Part shown: positions 48,685 to 59,909 of the stretch, piece by piece
Numbering within the stretch: position 1 is the stretch's first letter
How the letters are laid out: the number at the start of each line of letters is the position of its first letter
Notes under the pieces: generated by a model
What the model saw: the letters and a program-made list of their open reading frames with translations, nothing else
What the model was told of the DNA's origin: nothing
The model's database searches: none
NCBI GenBank assembly: GCA_030323885.1
Contig: CM059192.1
Span: 62,117,593-62,181,592 of the forward strand
DNA from: Branchipolynoe longqiensis
Lineage: Eukaryota > Annelida > Polychaeta > Phyllodocida > Polynoidae
DNA: 64,000 nt
Direction: 5' to 3'
Position numbers and translations under genes: made by a program

Positions 48685-48907
48685 CCGTAAATATGTTCTT
48701 TTTCACAGGTATCCTCTGTGTGTCGAACATGGCGATTCGTTGCCACCCCCTCACTAGAAACAGCCCCAGGACACGCATTGGGAGCTGACTACGAGACCCG
48801 ACCATGCAGGTTGTAGTTAGACTTGTTAGAGCAGTCTAGCAAATAACAATTTGGCACAACGAATCGTTTTCGGTATCACTGTATCAACTAAGAAGTAAGA
48901 CACAAAG

Positions 48908-49270
48908 TAAAGTTATACAATCGGATCGGTTTGAGTTTCTGCGATATTAAAACAATAAATACATCCGATGGATCGCTATAAGTATAATATACCTTACTTT
49001 AGGCTGAAGTAACTTTGATAATAAATGGCTAATTTTGGGAATAATTTAAGTAAAATGTTCAAAATTACTTTTGGTGTGCACGTCGAAATGCTAAACACCA
49101 TAGGCTTTAACAGGAAACGGTTCTATTAAATGTACTAAGCATTTCTTTCCATTTGGTAACAAATTAAAATTAATTATCCCAGTATCTAAGTTGGATATGT
49201 AGGGTGAGATACAAGTAAGTGTTTTGGCTTAAAATAAAATTGATACTTTCATCGGACTATGCAGCTTTAA
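48908..49270. mobile_element. GCATAGTCCGATG TIR element, cluster copy 3
   Basis: The right end ATCGGACTATGCAGCTTTAA is perfect. The left end TAAAGTTATACAATCGGATC is decayed but is followed by GGTTTGAGTTTCTG as in the sister copies. The interior has AGTATCTAAGTTGGATATGT, a family word. Confidence 0.72.
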
Positions 49271-49498
49271 ATATAGATCGTTAAGATGAGTGGATGAATT
49301 TGAGTGTCAGTAAGTGACAATTTAGTTTAGATGAACTCTATCACTGAGTATAACACCATCAACATAACACTACCATTGGGACTTCAGTGTTTGTATTGTT
49401 ATTGGAATTTGAATGCATACACGTTAAAATGAATGTCAAGAATACCAGGGATGGCAGTGGGGCTTGTGAGAAAACGGCGAACCTCTATAGCCATGTTC

Positions 49499-50105
49499 AC
49501 ACCTGGGCGTTAAGTCGCCTCAACTAGTTCGCCTCCTATAGTTCGACTCACATTCGCCGTGTGGATGCAACGCTGAGGCAGATTAGGGCTGATTCGCATC
49601 AACTAGTTCGCCTCAAGTAAACCGCATCGCGAGGTACTTTAGATGAGGCGAACTAGCTTGAGTCGGCCTAAGTGGCATGTGTGAATGCAGCGAGTTTACT
49701 TGAGGCGGCTTAAGCACGTCACATGCATGCGCAGTCAAGACCTGAGTTTGTTGACATTTTCTCGGTCGATCAAAAGCGCATATTATATAATTTGGTCTAT
49801 GAAACCGCTAGCTGTGCACAGATATTGTTTTCATCATTTATTTTTAGGTTTTCACTGCCCAGCAGAAGTTTTGACCATTCCAAAAAACTACGACTCAGTC
49901 TATACATATCTAGGTCGAACCCACACTCTCTCGTGGCGACGTCGACTAACCGAAAGTGGCACTGGTTAGTATGGACTTGCTCATGCGCAGATATCGATTT
50001 CCGCCTTAAACCGCCCCAAATACTTTATGTGTGGACACGACACTAGTTCGCCTCCTCTAGTTCGCCTTATCTGGTTCGGCCTAAAGTTGTGGGTGTGAAC
50101 ACGGC
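49499..50105. mobile_element. TIR element with TAT target duplication
   Basis: The left end AGCCATGTTCACACC and right end GGTGTGAACACGGCT are inverted repeats, flanked by TAT on both sides (49496-49498, 50106-50108). A three-base T-A-rich duplication fits PIF/Harbinger-type insertion, though the superfamily is an inference. Subterminal sequence repeats CTAGTTCGCCTC many times on both arms, in both orientations. The middle is non-coding or decayed. Confidence 0.78.
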
Positions 50106-50458
50106 TTATGACTATGAGAGGGTAAGTACGCCTCAGTGCACGCCGGCCCGGCCCCAGGGTCCCCGGGGCAGTGTGCGCACAACATGCACGACCCGAACAC
50201 CCTGCCGCCAGTCTCCTAGTCTCCACCAGACTGGCAGGCACTCGCACAGACAGGCAGTACAACTAAAATAATATCACCGACATGTTTTTCGGTACAAATG
50301 ATGACTCGCTTTCCTTTTTCTCTCTACCCCACCCCCTACCCACAAAACAGAAATTTAATAGACATGTTGAAAAGCCCTGAAAACTCAAGCCATGGAGACC
50401 TCCATGCCTGGAATACTTAGAGATACTAGGACCTCGAATAGGTGGCAGGATGACTTAC

Positions 50459-50560
50459 CGGTGAGCTTTGGTCTGTCCTTGTCATCTCTACACACGGCGA
50501 GGAAGATCTCTTCTGAAGTGCCTTTCTTGATCGCACCCTCTGGGATAGTGACACTGACAC
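50459..50560 (-). CDS. unc5: unc5 exon c: ZU5 domain, N-terminal strands
   Basis: 102 bases, phase 1 in and 1 out. The split Gly codon shared with exon b leads into VSVTIPEGAIKKGTSEEIFL, followed by AVCRDDKDRPKLT. The pattern G-[VI]-S-[LV]-x-[IV]-P-x-x-A-I-x-x-G is the signature of ZU5 domains in UNC5, ankyrins and ZO-1, and the following EEIFLAV strand is typical of UNC5. The acceptor reads TGTATTCCAG and the donor GTAAGTCA. Like exon b, this exon has its own acceptor and first bases repeated in the upstream intron at about 81-bp spacing. The longer forms made with those upstream copies would meet a stop codon, so the proximal acceptor is the coding one. Confidence 0.93.
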
Positions 50561-50850
50561 CTGGAATACAATGCAGATACCTCAGTACTTTTCACCACCC
50601 ACACAGCCGTGACACTGACACCGGGATGGTGACACTGACACCTGGAAGACAATACATAGACCTCAGTACTTCTCACCACCCACACAGCCGTGACACTGAC
50701 ACCCGGATGGTGACACTGACACCTGGAAGGCAGTGAAAGACCTCAGCACTTCTCACCACCCACACAGTCGTGACACTGACACCGGGATGGTGACACTGAC
50801 ACCTGGAAGGCAGTGAAAGACCTCAGCACTTCTCACCACCCACACAGTCG
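50561..50850 (-). repeat. 81-bp minisatellite carrying the exon c splice acceptor
   Basis: Three further copies of the exon c edge lie upstream, with junctions at 50641, 50722 and 50802 (spacings 81, 81, 80). On the minus strand each reads CTTCCAG then GTGTCAGTGTCACCATCCC, almost identical to the true exon start. The rest of the unit includes GGCTGTGTGGGTGGTGAGAAG. Reading the exon frame back through the first extra unit meets a TGA, so longer exons would be non-productive. Confidence 0.85.
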
Positions 50851-53800
50851 TGCTGCAGCGACACACCACTGGTGCCTGGTGTGGGAGGCATATTATTATT
50901 AACACAACGAGCAGGGCCCGCCGACCAAGAACTCAGCAACAAGAGCAACACGGGACAAACAGTGAAACATGGCGGAACCTCCACTTTGCCTGGCACTTGG
51001 CATTATACTGCCTACATTAATCGCTCAATGTGTATACTGTTAAGGCTTCTAAGTTAAAGGGCAATTGGCCAGCTCGGTATGCGACCATTGTATTGCTGGT
51101 TCCCGGAACGAGTGATACATATATTGTATATACCTCTGGCACGCCGCCGGGAACCAATTCCACAGGATGAGGCCGCACCACGAATAATCCATGAGGAGCC
51201 CCGCTCTAATCCCCGCCCAGGCACAACGCAACTATTTCTGGAAGCTGACTTCTATCGTTTTGTGCTGGCTGTCTATAAAACACAGATTCATCGTCCAAAC
51301 GGAACACGGCTGGCGAGGCTGCACGTGTAAGGAGCTTCACGCGACCAGTCCGGCCGGCACTCTGTGCGTCTCCTCCAGACTACTTGAGCAGAAAATGGCA
51401 CCAGCCAGTCTGAGACAAGTACTAAATCTCATATAGCTATAAACACTCCAGTGTAAAGCACAAATTAGGAATTTGTCCCGCGGTGTCCTCTGATTGGATC
51501 AGCCACAAGTCACGTGGTCCATGGGCGAGTTTCCGCATCCGTCGTCAAATGGCCAATTGACCAGGAAATGTCTCGGCCAATCAGCATCCTTTGACCACTG
51601 CCCCCCACCCCTCCCAGGGTGGCTGTGCTGTGCACTTAAGTGGCGGGTGTGGTGAGGGTGGGTGTGGGTGGGTGGGTGCCTCCAGCGGGGAGCGGCTCGA
51701 GTGGCTGTATAGGCCTTCTAGCCTAGCCGGCTGCGCTCAATATTGCTACTCGTGACAAAATTCCCTGAGCGAGGCGGGCTGTTCACAAATACAAGCACAA
51801 GTGCATCTTCATACGAATCGCAAACACCGAGAACCAGCTGCACAAAGACCTCGTGATTACTACAGACAACCCCAATACTAATACCAGTAATAGATCGGGC
51901 GCACGCTGTCTGACTCACTGTGCCGAGTCACCCGGCCCTTCTGGTAGTCTATGTTTACCGTTGAATAATGTGACAGGGGTAATGGGTAGAGCCCAGAGCC
52001 CAGTGTAGTCCAGCGGGCAGGATGAGGTCAGAACCCATGCACCCCCCCCCCCCCCCCACAAACAAACACTCACAGCGAAGCACACAGAGCGAAGCACACA
52101 AAGCGATGCGCTTAACCCAGGCTGCCACAACTCAGCACACAACCAGAACTAGGCAGTGTATCTGCAGGCGTTCATAGTGTAACCGTTGAGATCAAATGTT
52201 TTGTATAAGACGGTGCACACAATAACCAACAAATAAACATAGAGCTAAGATGCAGTTGAGACTAAAACACCAAGCATTGTGATAAAAAGTGTACACATTG
52301 TTCTATGACCAGCACACTGGTGCTATTCCAATCACCACACCCACCATGACTCTTCTGTGAACAGTCACCGTAAATTATAGATCACGTGACTTTGAAGGAA
52401 CGTGGCGCCTGGGTGTGTGACTTGTAATTTATTAATGCCAAATGGATGCGTATTACTGTACATACCATCACACTCTGGGAATAAGGCCACAGCTTACAGT
52501 GGGTCGGCAATTTACACCGGCACAAATAGAAAACCATTCAAGTACGTATTGTTTAATAGTCGGGTCCCGTCCTAGAACTTGGCAGTATCACCCAGCGTTA
52601 TCATACTGAACTGGTTAAGCACCGCAGTTGTGTTTTACTCTTTTTTAAAAAAACGTTATCTGATGAACTAAAACAGTAAAAGCAATTGCATTAAGTGTAC
52701 TTCATGTGTTCCTATGAAATTTGCCAACTGGATTAGTGTTTTAATTAGATCACACTGTATACAAAGAACAACAAGTAGAGATTACCCAAAGTTGGGCACA
52801 CAAGGCAAGGTTTGATCATATAAATTATAATGGGTCAATGAGATTTATAATGGGTCAATGAGATTTGTGTGTGCCATCAGGCGTGACTCAAGGGTGCTTG
52901 GTGGAGATGGGATGGGCGTGTATCTGAGTGCGGTCGAAGTTGTGGACGCCGGTCACTACGTAAGAAGTTCCTTGATTTGGGGGGTGGTTTGTAACCTTGA
53001 CAGTTACAGGCTGCATGACTGCAGCAATAGAGAACGACCTGGGTAAATCAGTCAGTTCCATAGGATGAAGAGTTAACTTCATTGGGGGTGGTTGTAGAAG
53101 CGGATGGATTCTTTACAATAATAATGAAGAGTCGTTGGAGCGGTACCAGTTCACTCCAGTCCAATTGTAACTGTGCACTTATTGTCCAGTTGCCGATGGG
53201 TTAGGAGGAAGGGAGGTGGAAGAAGGAAATGAGACAGTGAAGAAGGAAAAGGGCCCCATCCAAGCAAACAACAGGGGGAGGAGTAAGCCCGTGAGAAAAA
53301 AAAGAAAGGGTAGTATAGAGGAAAAAGAAATGAGAGTTGAGTCAAAGGGCTGTGCCTCCTTGTCCTGTGGTGACCAGTCGGCGAGCTGGAGACACAGACG
53401 GAGTAAGAGGTAGAAATTGTGAAAGCGCTGGCCGGCTCCCCCTGCAGGAACTCTTTTTAGACATTCATCAAGGAGGAGCGTGGCACAGTGGAGAGGTGTG
53501 GACGAGGTGGAGTCCGGACAGAAAGTCTAAGAAGCTCCTTGAAGGATGGAGAAGAATAACTAGAGTTTTGTCACTGGTGCTGGTGTTTGCTAGCACTAGT
53601 AGCTACTGCGGCTTTGCCGAGGAGTGGAAAGTTGCGGAGGCGGGCGTGAAAGTGGGTGGTGCGGGCGGGAAGCTGGATAAAGGGTGGGAGGCACAGTGAG
53701 TGCAGGCTTCGGGCGAGGCATCGGCCACGGTCGAGTGGTTCTAATAGGAGGTGACAGACCGTGAGGCACCAGGCCGCGTCCGACATGCACAGTGGTGAAG

Positions 53801-53954
53801 CGAGGATTCAGGCTGTCTGCGCAGGCTCGAGTTGGAAAGTTAACCACTATGGCCGCAACTTGAAGCCACTAGTGCCTGCACTCGTGCAGATGACCAGGGT
53901 TTGTGGGTGATCGGCGATCCGACGCAGAGCCCTCAACTCGGCCATATGCATTTA
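50851..53954. other. Non-coding intron upstream of exon c
   Basis: Contains C runs (52041-52057), a short direct duplication of AATGGGTCAATGAGATTT (52830-52866) and a purine-rich segment 53190-53690. An open frame of 120 codons at 53337-53699 has no recognisable domain. No mobile element supported. Confidence 0.4.
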
Positions 53955-54356
53955 GGAGGTGTGGGGTGTGCACACACATGACTGTAGGTGTGCGGTGTGC
54001 GGTGTGCGGTGTGCGGTGTGCACACGCACTACTGTAGATGCGGGGTGTGCACACGCACGACTGTAGGTGTGGAGTGTGCAGACACACAACTGTAGGTGTG
54101 GGGTGTGCACGCGCAGACTGGAGGTGTGGGGTGTGCACACATATGACTGTAGGTGTGCGGTGTGCAAACGCACTACTGTAGATGTGGGGTGTGCACCCGC
54201 ATGACCGTAGGTGTGGAGTGTGCAGACACACAACTGTAGGTGTGAGGTGTGCAGACACACAACTGTAGATGTGGGGTGTGCAGACACACGACTGTAGCTG
54301 TGGGGTGTGCATACATACAACTGTAGGTATGGGGTGTGCAGACGCACGGCTGCAGA
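53955..54356. repeat. About 30-bp GT-rich minisatellite, left block
   Basis: Roughly thirteen imperfect units of GGTGTGCACACGCACGACTG plus TAGGTGTGG, with a short GTGCGGT subrepeat at 53990-54020. The same repeat resumes at 54660 after a SINE, so the SINE inserted into an existing array. Confidence 0.88.
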
Positions 54357-54657
54357 TGTTTGTTGTTTTACATACTAGCAACATCTAAGGTCATATCAGG
54401 ATGGGTACCGACTTGTGACTGTAGACACTCATTGCGATTTTATAGTGCTGCCCCACTGGGAAATCAGGCTGCTGGCACCATGACCCAATATCCCACTCAG
54501 TCACATCCTGACAGTGAGCTAACTAGTCCTTGCCCAATCCTAATAATGCTGAGCACCAGGCTAGGAAGCAACAGGTATAAATTTTTAAGTCATTGATTTG
54601 ACTCGACTGGGAACTGAACTCTCAAACTCCCTCCCGATCTTCCGCCCGCGAGGCCTG
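54357..54657 (-). mobile_element. tRNA-derived SINE, near full length, inside the 30-bp array
   Basis: It starts at its 3' tail with GTTTGTTGTTTTACATACTA and includes the conserved body words CATCTAAGGTCATATCAGGA, CTCATTGCGATTTTATAGTG, CCCACTGGGAAATCAGGC and GCTGAGCACCAGGCTAGGAA. The far end, GACTCGACTGGGAACTGAAC, is the decayed complement of a tRNA B box, so transcription would run on the minus strand. Both sides are the same minisatellite. Confidence 0.85.
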
Positions 54658-54830
54658 CACACGACTGTGGATGTGGAGTGTGCAGACACATGACTGTAGG
54701 TGTGGAATGTGCAGACGCACTACTGTCTGGGTGGGGTTTACAGACACACGGCTGTAGGGGTGGGGTGTGCACACACAGCTGTAGGTGTGGGATGTGCGCA
54801 TGCACGACTGTGACCAATAGGAACTTTCAC
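54658..54830. repeat. About 30-bp GT-rich minisatellite, right block
   Basis: Continuation of the array at 53955-54356, with units such as CGACTGTGGATGTGGAGTGTG. Five or six units follow the SINE before unique sequence begins. Confidence 0.85.
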
Positions 54831-55111
54831 AAGTATCACGCATCACGTGACAGTAGCTGAGTGGGCGGCGGGAGTTGAGTGTGTAATAAAGTATCGAGAA
54901 TGAACTGTTGTTGATTATTTTGCCCCAAAATAACGCCTTTTAAACTATTTTCACATTATATATAATAGAATAAACACTCACTAATCTACACATATAATCC
55001 TCGAACCACTGCATCCTGCAAGAACGCCCCACTTGCCACCAGGCACCACACAGTTACAAAAGCTGCCTGTGAATCGGTTTGCTGCAGGCGCTCACAATGC
55101 TGTATACCCGG

Positions 55112-55802
55112 TTAAAGGCCCTGTCACATTATGACACATCTCGCAAGCACGCGACCAACATGTAAAATCACTTTTTATGTCGAGAAGCGTCAAACCTTTT
55201 GGCACGGGGGGCAAAGTTGGACGTATACATACCGCATACATAGCGTATGGCCAACATATGACCAACGTATGGCTAACGGGCTTCCGGGTGAAAAACGCTT
55301 GAATTACGCTCACGGTACATTCACAGAATGCCGGTGAATGTTATATACCTTAATCGATCGCCAGAACTATGCCTCATACGTTACATACATCAAGACACAC
55401 TGGAGAAATGCTAAACATACATTAGACATATGTTATCCATACGTTGTAAGTACACGGACTGTACGTTCCCACTGCCTTTAACGTAGGTCAACATAGGTCA
55501 ATGTAGTGCAACATAATGAACATTTGTCTAACGTACGTCTAACATACATCGATGTACACCTAACGTATACATAACATACGTCCGACATAAAATCCACACA
55601 TTGTCAAATGTCAAAAGTTTTGTATATGCACAAAACTTTGCCGACCCCCTGATGCATGACACCGTATCTCAACGAATGTCAACATACATTGACTTATACC
55701 AATGAGCGCCTAATGGGTGACGATGTATCCCGACGTAGCAGCCAAAAATCACATACGTCGGCGTACGTTGGCGCGATGCGTCGTAATGTGACAGCCCCTT
55801 AA
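55112..55802. mobile_element. ACGT-rich TIR element, TTAA flanks
   Basis: It is bounded by TTAA at 55112-55115 and 55799-55802. Terminal inverted repeats read AGGCCCTGTCACATTATGAC on the left and the complement of GTCGTAATGTGACAGCCCCT on the right. TTAA duplication is the hallmark of piggyBac-type insertion, which makes this a likely non-autonomous piggyBac-like element. No transposase is present. The interior is dense in ACGT, GTAC and CATA words. It is a diverged, reverse-oriented relative of 8472-9170; for example GTCGAGAAGCGTCAAACC is shared in complement. Confidence 0.8.
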
Positions 55803-57149
55803 GTTCCTTACACACTTACACTGGGCGGGTCTCAAACGGTGTTTTCACTCGGAGCCATGTCTGATATGGCGCTAAACGACTCGTGGTGGGGCCGAGAACT
55901 AGCCCTTAAGTGCAGCTATGGAAGCACCCCCCCCCCCCCCCCCCGCGGCATGCTCGGGGGTGACCAAAAGCCCCGCACCACCACACGACATTCACTGCAC
56001 AGTGCCAGTCGGGCATGCTGGTCAACGCGGTCCTAACCTAACATGACTAATGTGTGCAGTCGGCCAGTGGCAGTTATTAAACAGCAATGACGGTACGTCG
56101 TCAGTGTTGACGGATGTACCAAAGCGCCTCCCTCCCCCCGCTCAACCCCGCGCACCGCCCTGGCTACGGCCCGGTGCCTATACAACGCCGTTAATTGGAC
56201 CATTGCGACACGGCTTCAGGCAGATACAATCTGGAGCAGGGAAATGCTTTTTGAAGGACCATTACCTGGTGATTATATCGGGAAACAAACCGCAGAATAT
56301 GCCATAAGCGAGTCAGTTTAGCAAAACAGCTATTTTTAGGGGAAACTAGACTCAATGTCGACCGGTGCATATTATTCATCATAACGAATAAAAGGCTTTG
56401 GTGTGCAGTGCAATTCTATGACGATTAAAAAATATGAACTTCTTAAGACAGATATCGATTGAGGTGAATGATGTCTCTGTTTGGTTGTACTAGTAGTAGT
56501 AGTGCATAATTGTGACTGTCGTCAGACAATCATCAAATGTTAGCTAATTAAAAATAGATGAGTTATAAGCTATGAGGAATGCCATGCTTCTTTTCTCCCA
56601 AAAAGTGTAATCATATTATTTTAAAGTGTGGCTCGTACTTTGCTAGTAGTAAATCTGGACAATGCAACCTTGAAACAACGTCCGGTAAAGCCCGCAACAT
56701 TTACGACTACCCACAATAATAAAAGTAATAATAAAACTGAGTTAAACAGAACAATCTCTGTTGAGTTTCACACAGAATGTGCATGGCCTCATAATACTGT
56801 ATTCAATAATATTTAGGGGGGGGGGGAACATGCTCTTTGAAAGTGGCAAAAATGTAACGCTCTAAAAAATATAGATTTACCCCACCCAAGTTGGCATTCA
56901 ACGTGGCGATTACCGATTGCCGACCAGGGACAAGCCGGGCGCCGAGTTTCTCAATAAATCCATCAATTTGGACAAGGCTGTGGGACCTAATGATCCGAAT
57001 AGGCTCATGTTTATGTTCGTCCAGTTACCCCGACATGTTTGCAGAGTCCCGTGAGACATTAAAAAAAACATCAATTTGGAGGAGGCTTAAACGAGAAAGT
57101 CAATACAATAATTGAGCACTCTGCCCAAGGCTGTCGTGTGCGGTTTGTG
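55803..57149. other. Non-coding intron
   Basis: C run of about 19 at 55927-55944 and G run at 56816-56826. No gene or repeat family recognised. Confidence 0.4.
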
Positions 57150-58503
57150 CAGCTGTAAGTGTTTGGTGTGCAGTATTATGTGTGTGGGTATGCAGCTGTT
57201 ATGTGTTTGGTGTGCAGCTGTATGTGTTTGGTGTGCAGATGTATGTGTTTGGTGTGCAGATGTATGTGTTTGGTGTGGAGCCGTATATGTTTGGTGTGCA
57301 GTTCTATGTGTATGGTGTGAGGATGTATGTGTTTGGTGTGAAGATGTATGTGTTTGGTGTGCAGCTGTGTTTGGTGTGCAGCTGTATGTGCTTGGTGTGC
57401 AGATATGTGTTTGGTGTGCAACTGTATGTGTATCGTGTGCATCTGTATGTGTTTGGTGTGCAGCTGTATGTGTTTGGTGCGCAGCTGTATGTGCTTGGTG
57501 TGCAGCTGTATGTGCTTGGTGTACATATATATGTGTTTGGTGTGCAACTGTATGTGTATGGTGTGCAGCTGTGTTTGGTGTGCAGATGTATGTGCTTGGT
57601 GTGCAGCTGTATGTGCTTGGTGTGCAGCAGTATGTGTTTGGTGTGCAGCAGTATGTGTTTGGTGTGCAGCTGTATGTGCTTGGTGTGCAGCTATAAGTGT
57701 TTGGTGTGCAACTGTATGTGTTTGGTGTGCAGCTGTATTTGATTGGTGTGCAGCTGCATGTGATCAGTGTGCAGCTGCAAGTCTTTAATGTGCAGCTATG
57801 TGTTTGGAGTGCAGCTATACATGTTTGGTGTGCAGCTGTATGTGTCTGGTGTGCAACTGTATGTGTTTGGTGTGCAGCTATGTGTTTGGTGTGCAGATGT
57901 ATGTATGCATTTGGTGTGTTTGGTGTGCAACTGTATGTTTGTTTGTTGTTTTACATCCTAGCAGCATCTAAGGTCATAGCAGGACGGGCAACTGTATGTG
58001 TTTGGTGTGCAGCTGTATGTGTTTGGTGTGCAGATGTATGCATTTGGTGTGTTTGGTATGCAACCATATGTGATTGGTCTGCAGCTATATGTGTTTGGTG
58101 TGCAGATATCTGCTTGGTGTGCAGCTGTATGTGTTTGGTGTGCAGCTGTATGCATTTGGTGTGCTTGGTGTGCAGCTGTAGGTGTTTGGTGTGCCGATGT
58201 ATATGTTTGGTGTGCAGCTGTATGTGTTTGGTGTGCTACTGTAGGTGTTTGGTGTGCATCTGTATGTGTTTGGTGTGCAGGTATTTGGTGTGCAGCTATA
58301 GGTGTTTGGTGTGCTGCTGTATGTGTGGGATGTGCAGGTATTTGGTGTGCTGCTGAATGTGTTGGGTGTGCTGCTGTATGTGCGGGGTGTGCTGCTGTAT
58401 GTGTTTGGTGTGCTGCTGTATGTGTTGGGTGTGCTGCTGTAGGTGCGGGGTGTGCTGCTGTAGTTGCGGGGTTATAGCTCCAGGTGTATGGTGTAGGGTG
58501 TGT
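57150..58503. repeat. 21-bp minisatellite (GTGTTTGGTGTGCAGCTGTAT)
   Basis: About 60 units of a 21-bp repeat with variants at two or three positions and occasional 6-bp insertions. Because the unit is seven codons long, long open frames rich in Cys, Val and Trp appear; they are a by-product and not genes. A 55-base SINE tail fragment at 57933-57987 interrupts the array. Towards 58500 the unit drifts to TGTGCTGCTGTATGTGTTGGG. Confidence 0.93.
57933..57987 (-). mobile_element. SINE 3'-tail fragment inside the 21-bp array
   Basis: The run TTTGTTGTTTTACATCCTAG then CAGCATCTAAGGTCATAGCAGGAC matches the left (3') end of the tRNA-derived SINE family seen complete at 54357-54657. Only about 55 bases remain, flanked on both sides by 21-bp repeat units. 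It is either a heavily 5'-truncated insertion or a remnant left by array turnover. Confidence 0.8.
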
Positions 58504-58642
58504 AGCTCGGAGAGGACTAATTCTGCAATAAGCAACCCGCTTATATAGACAGGATCACGGTTCCGACTGCACATGCGCTGAACACAGACTTGGCAGCAAA
58601 GCAAATGCAGATGGCCATTGAGTTTGTCGATACGCATAGGGA

Positions 58643-59297
58643 AAAACTTCGATTTTATTCAAAATGAATAGAAGTACATAACAATTTGGCATAAACATGT
58701 ATGCACAAATGCCATATAATGATCTGTTGAATATAGCTAAGACAAAACTAGCCATAGTTAAACATTTTGAGCTAAGAAACATGCAATTCCACACAAAACA
58801 ATCAGTGATATCCACATCACCATTATTTAATTCTTGTTCTAAATATTAAAATGCCAAATGTGTCAACATACACTTGTTTCAGAGAAATTTATAACCAATA
58901 TCTGATTAACCCTACTAATTTTCTAGTTCTACATATGTCATTAACCATAGGATATAAATAAAAACATTAACAAAATAAGTAAAATTGACTCTGGCTATTG
59001 CTCTAACACTAATCTGAGTGCCCAGATTTGTCTAAATCTAAATGCACATGGCATAAGATGTGCATATTATATTGATGTAAATGCACTGCTGGATAAAAGA
59101 TCAATATCTTAATTTATTATATATATTTTTTTAGTTGGTATTCTATGTTTCAAGCAAGAGCTGAGATGAGCTGAAACTAGCACATTTCATAGTTGCACCC
59201 AGTGTATTAGCATGTGCCATGTGCTTCTCATCGGTTTGTTTTGCTCTGACGCATCCCACAATGCAGCGCGCCATTGGAGCGGTGATGTAGTCTATTG
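58643..59297. repeat. Dispersed 650-bp repeat, copy 2
   Basis: Diverged copy of 31239-31889, same orientation, with small indels such as ATGCACATGGCATAAG for ATTAAG. Similarity stops at GTGATGTAGTCTATTG on the right. The left boundary at AAAACTTCGATT is the same in both copies, which supports a mobile unit with defined ends. Confidence 0.88.
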
Positions 59298-59909
59298 GAG
59301 GCCCCATCATTATCACAAGTCCGTGTGGATCCAACTATTGTGCTGTTTACATGGCTTTAACTTCCATACAAAAAAATCTATTTGAAATAAAGCTCGATAT
59401 ACACAGGCAATTCAGTTTGACCTTTTCTTTAATATGATATTGTTATAAGCACTAAATGAAAGGCTCACACTATTTATTGCGTACTAGCAATAGTAATATA
59501 AATAGGAAGAAGTTGACGAATATGTCTAAAATATTGTATTGCATAAATCTCTGTTGCTACATGCTTTATAGAGTTCATCACTACAGCCTCGTTTCTCATA
59601 TGTGTAGGTGTGAGCGTGTGTAAGGGGGGGGGGGCGTTATTAAACGCATAGAGATAGCCAAAGACATATATAAGCACACCCATATTGAGCAATAACTAAT
59701 CATTTACAACAGGCCCTCGCCTGCTCATCAGCTCGCACTAGCAGCTCTCCGACCTATCCCGGACAAGGTAGGGTAACGCTGTAGGCTTTATCACTATCTT
59801 AGACTCATCCGTCATCTCCGGACCACATGGGCAGTGGTTGCGACTGAAGGCGGGGCTGACGGCTGCACACAAATAAAGCCACTCCGAAAAGAGCGGGCTG
59901 AGCACTCAC
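59298..59909. other. Non-coding intron just downstream of exon b
   Basis: No repeat or additional exon recognised. Confidence 0.45.

Noticed and set aside
53337..53699. 120-codon plus-strand frame
   Set aside because: No recognisable motif, purine-rich composition and no supporting splice or promoter evidence.
57112..58477. Several long Cys/Trp-rich frames
   Set aside because: By-product of a 21-bp repeat whose unit is seven codons.
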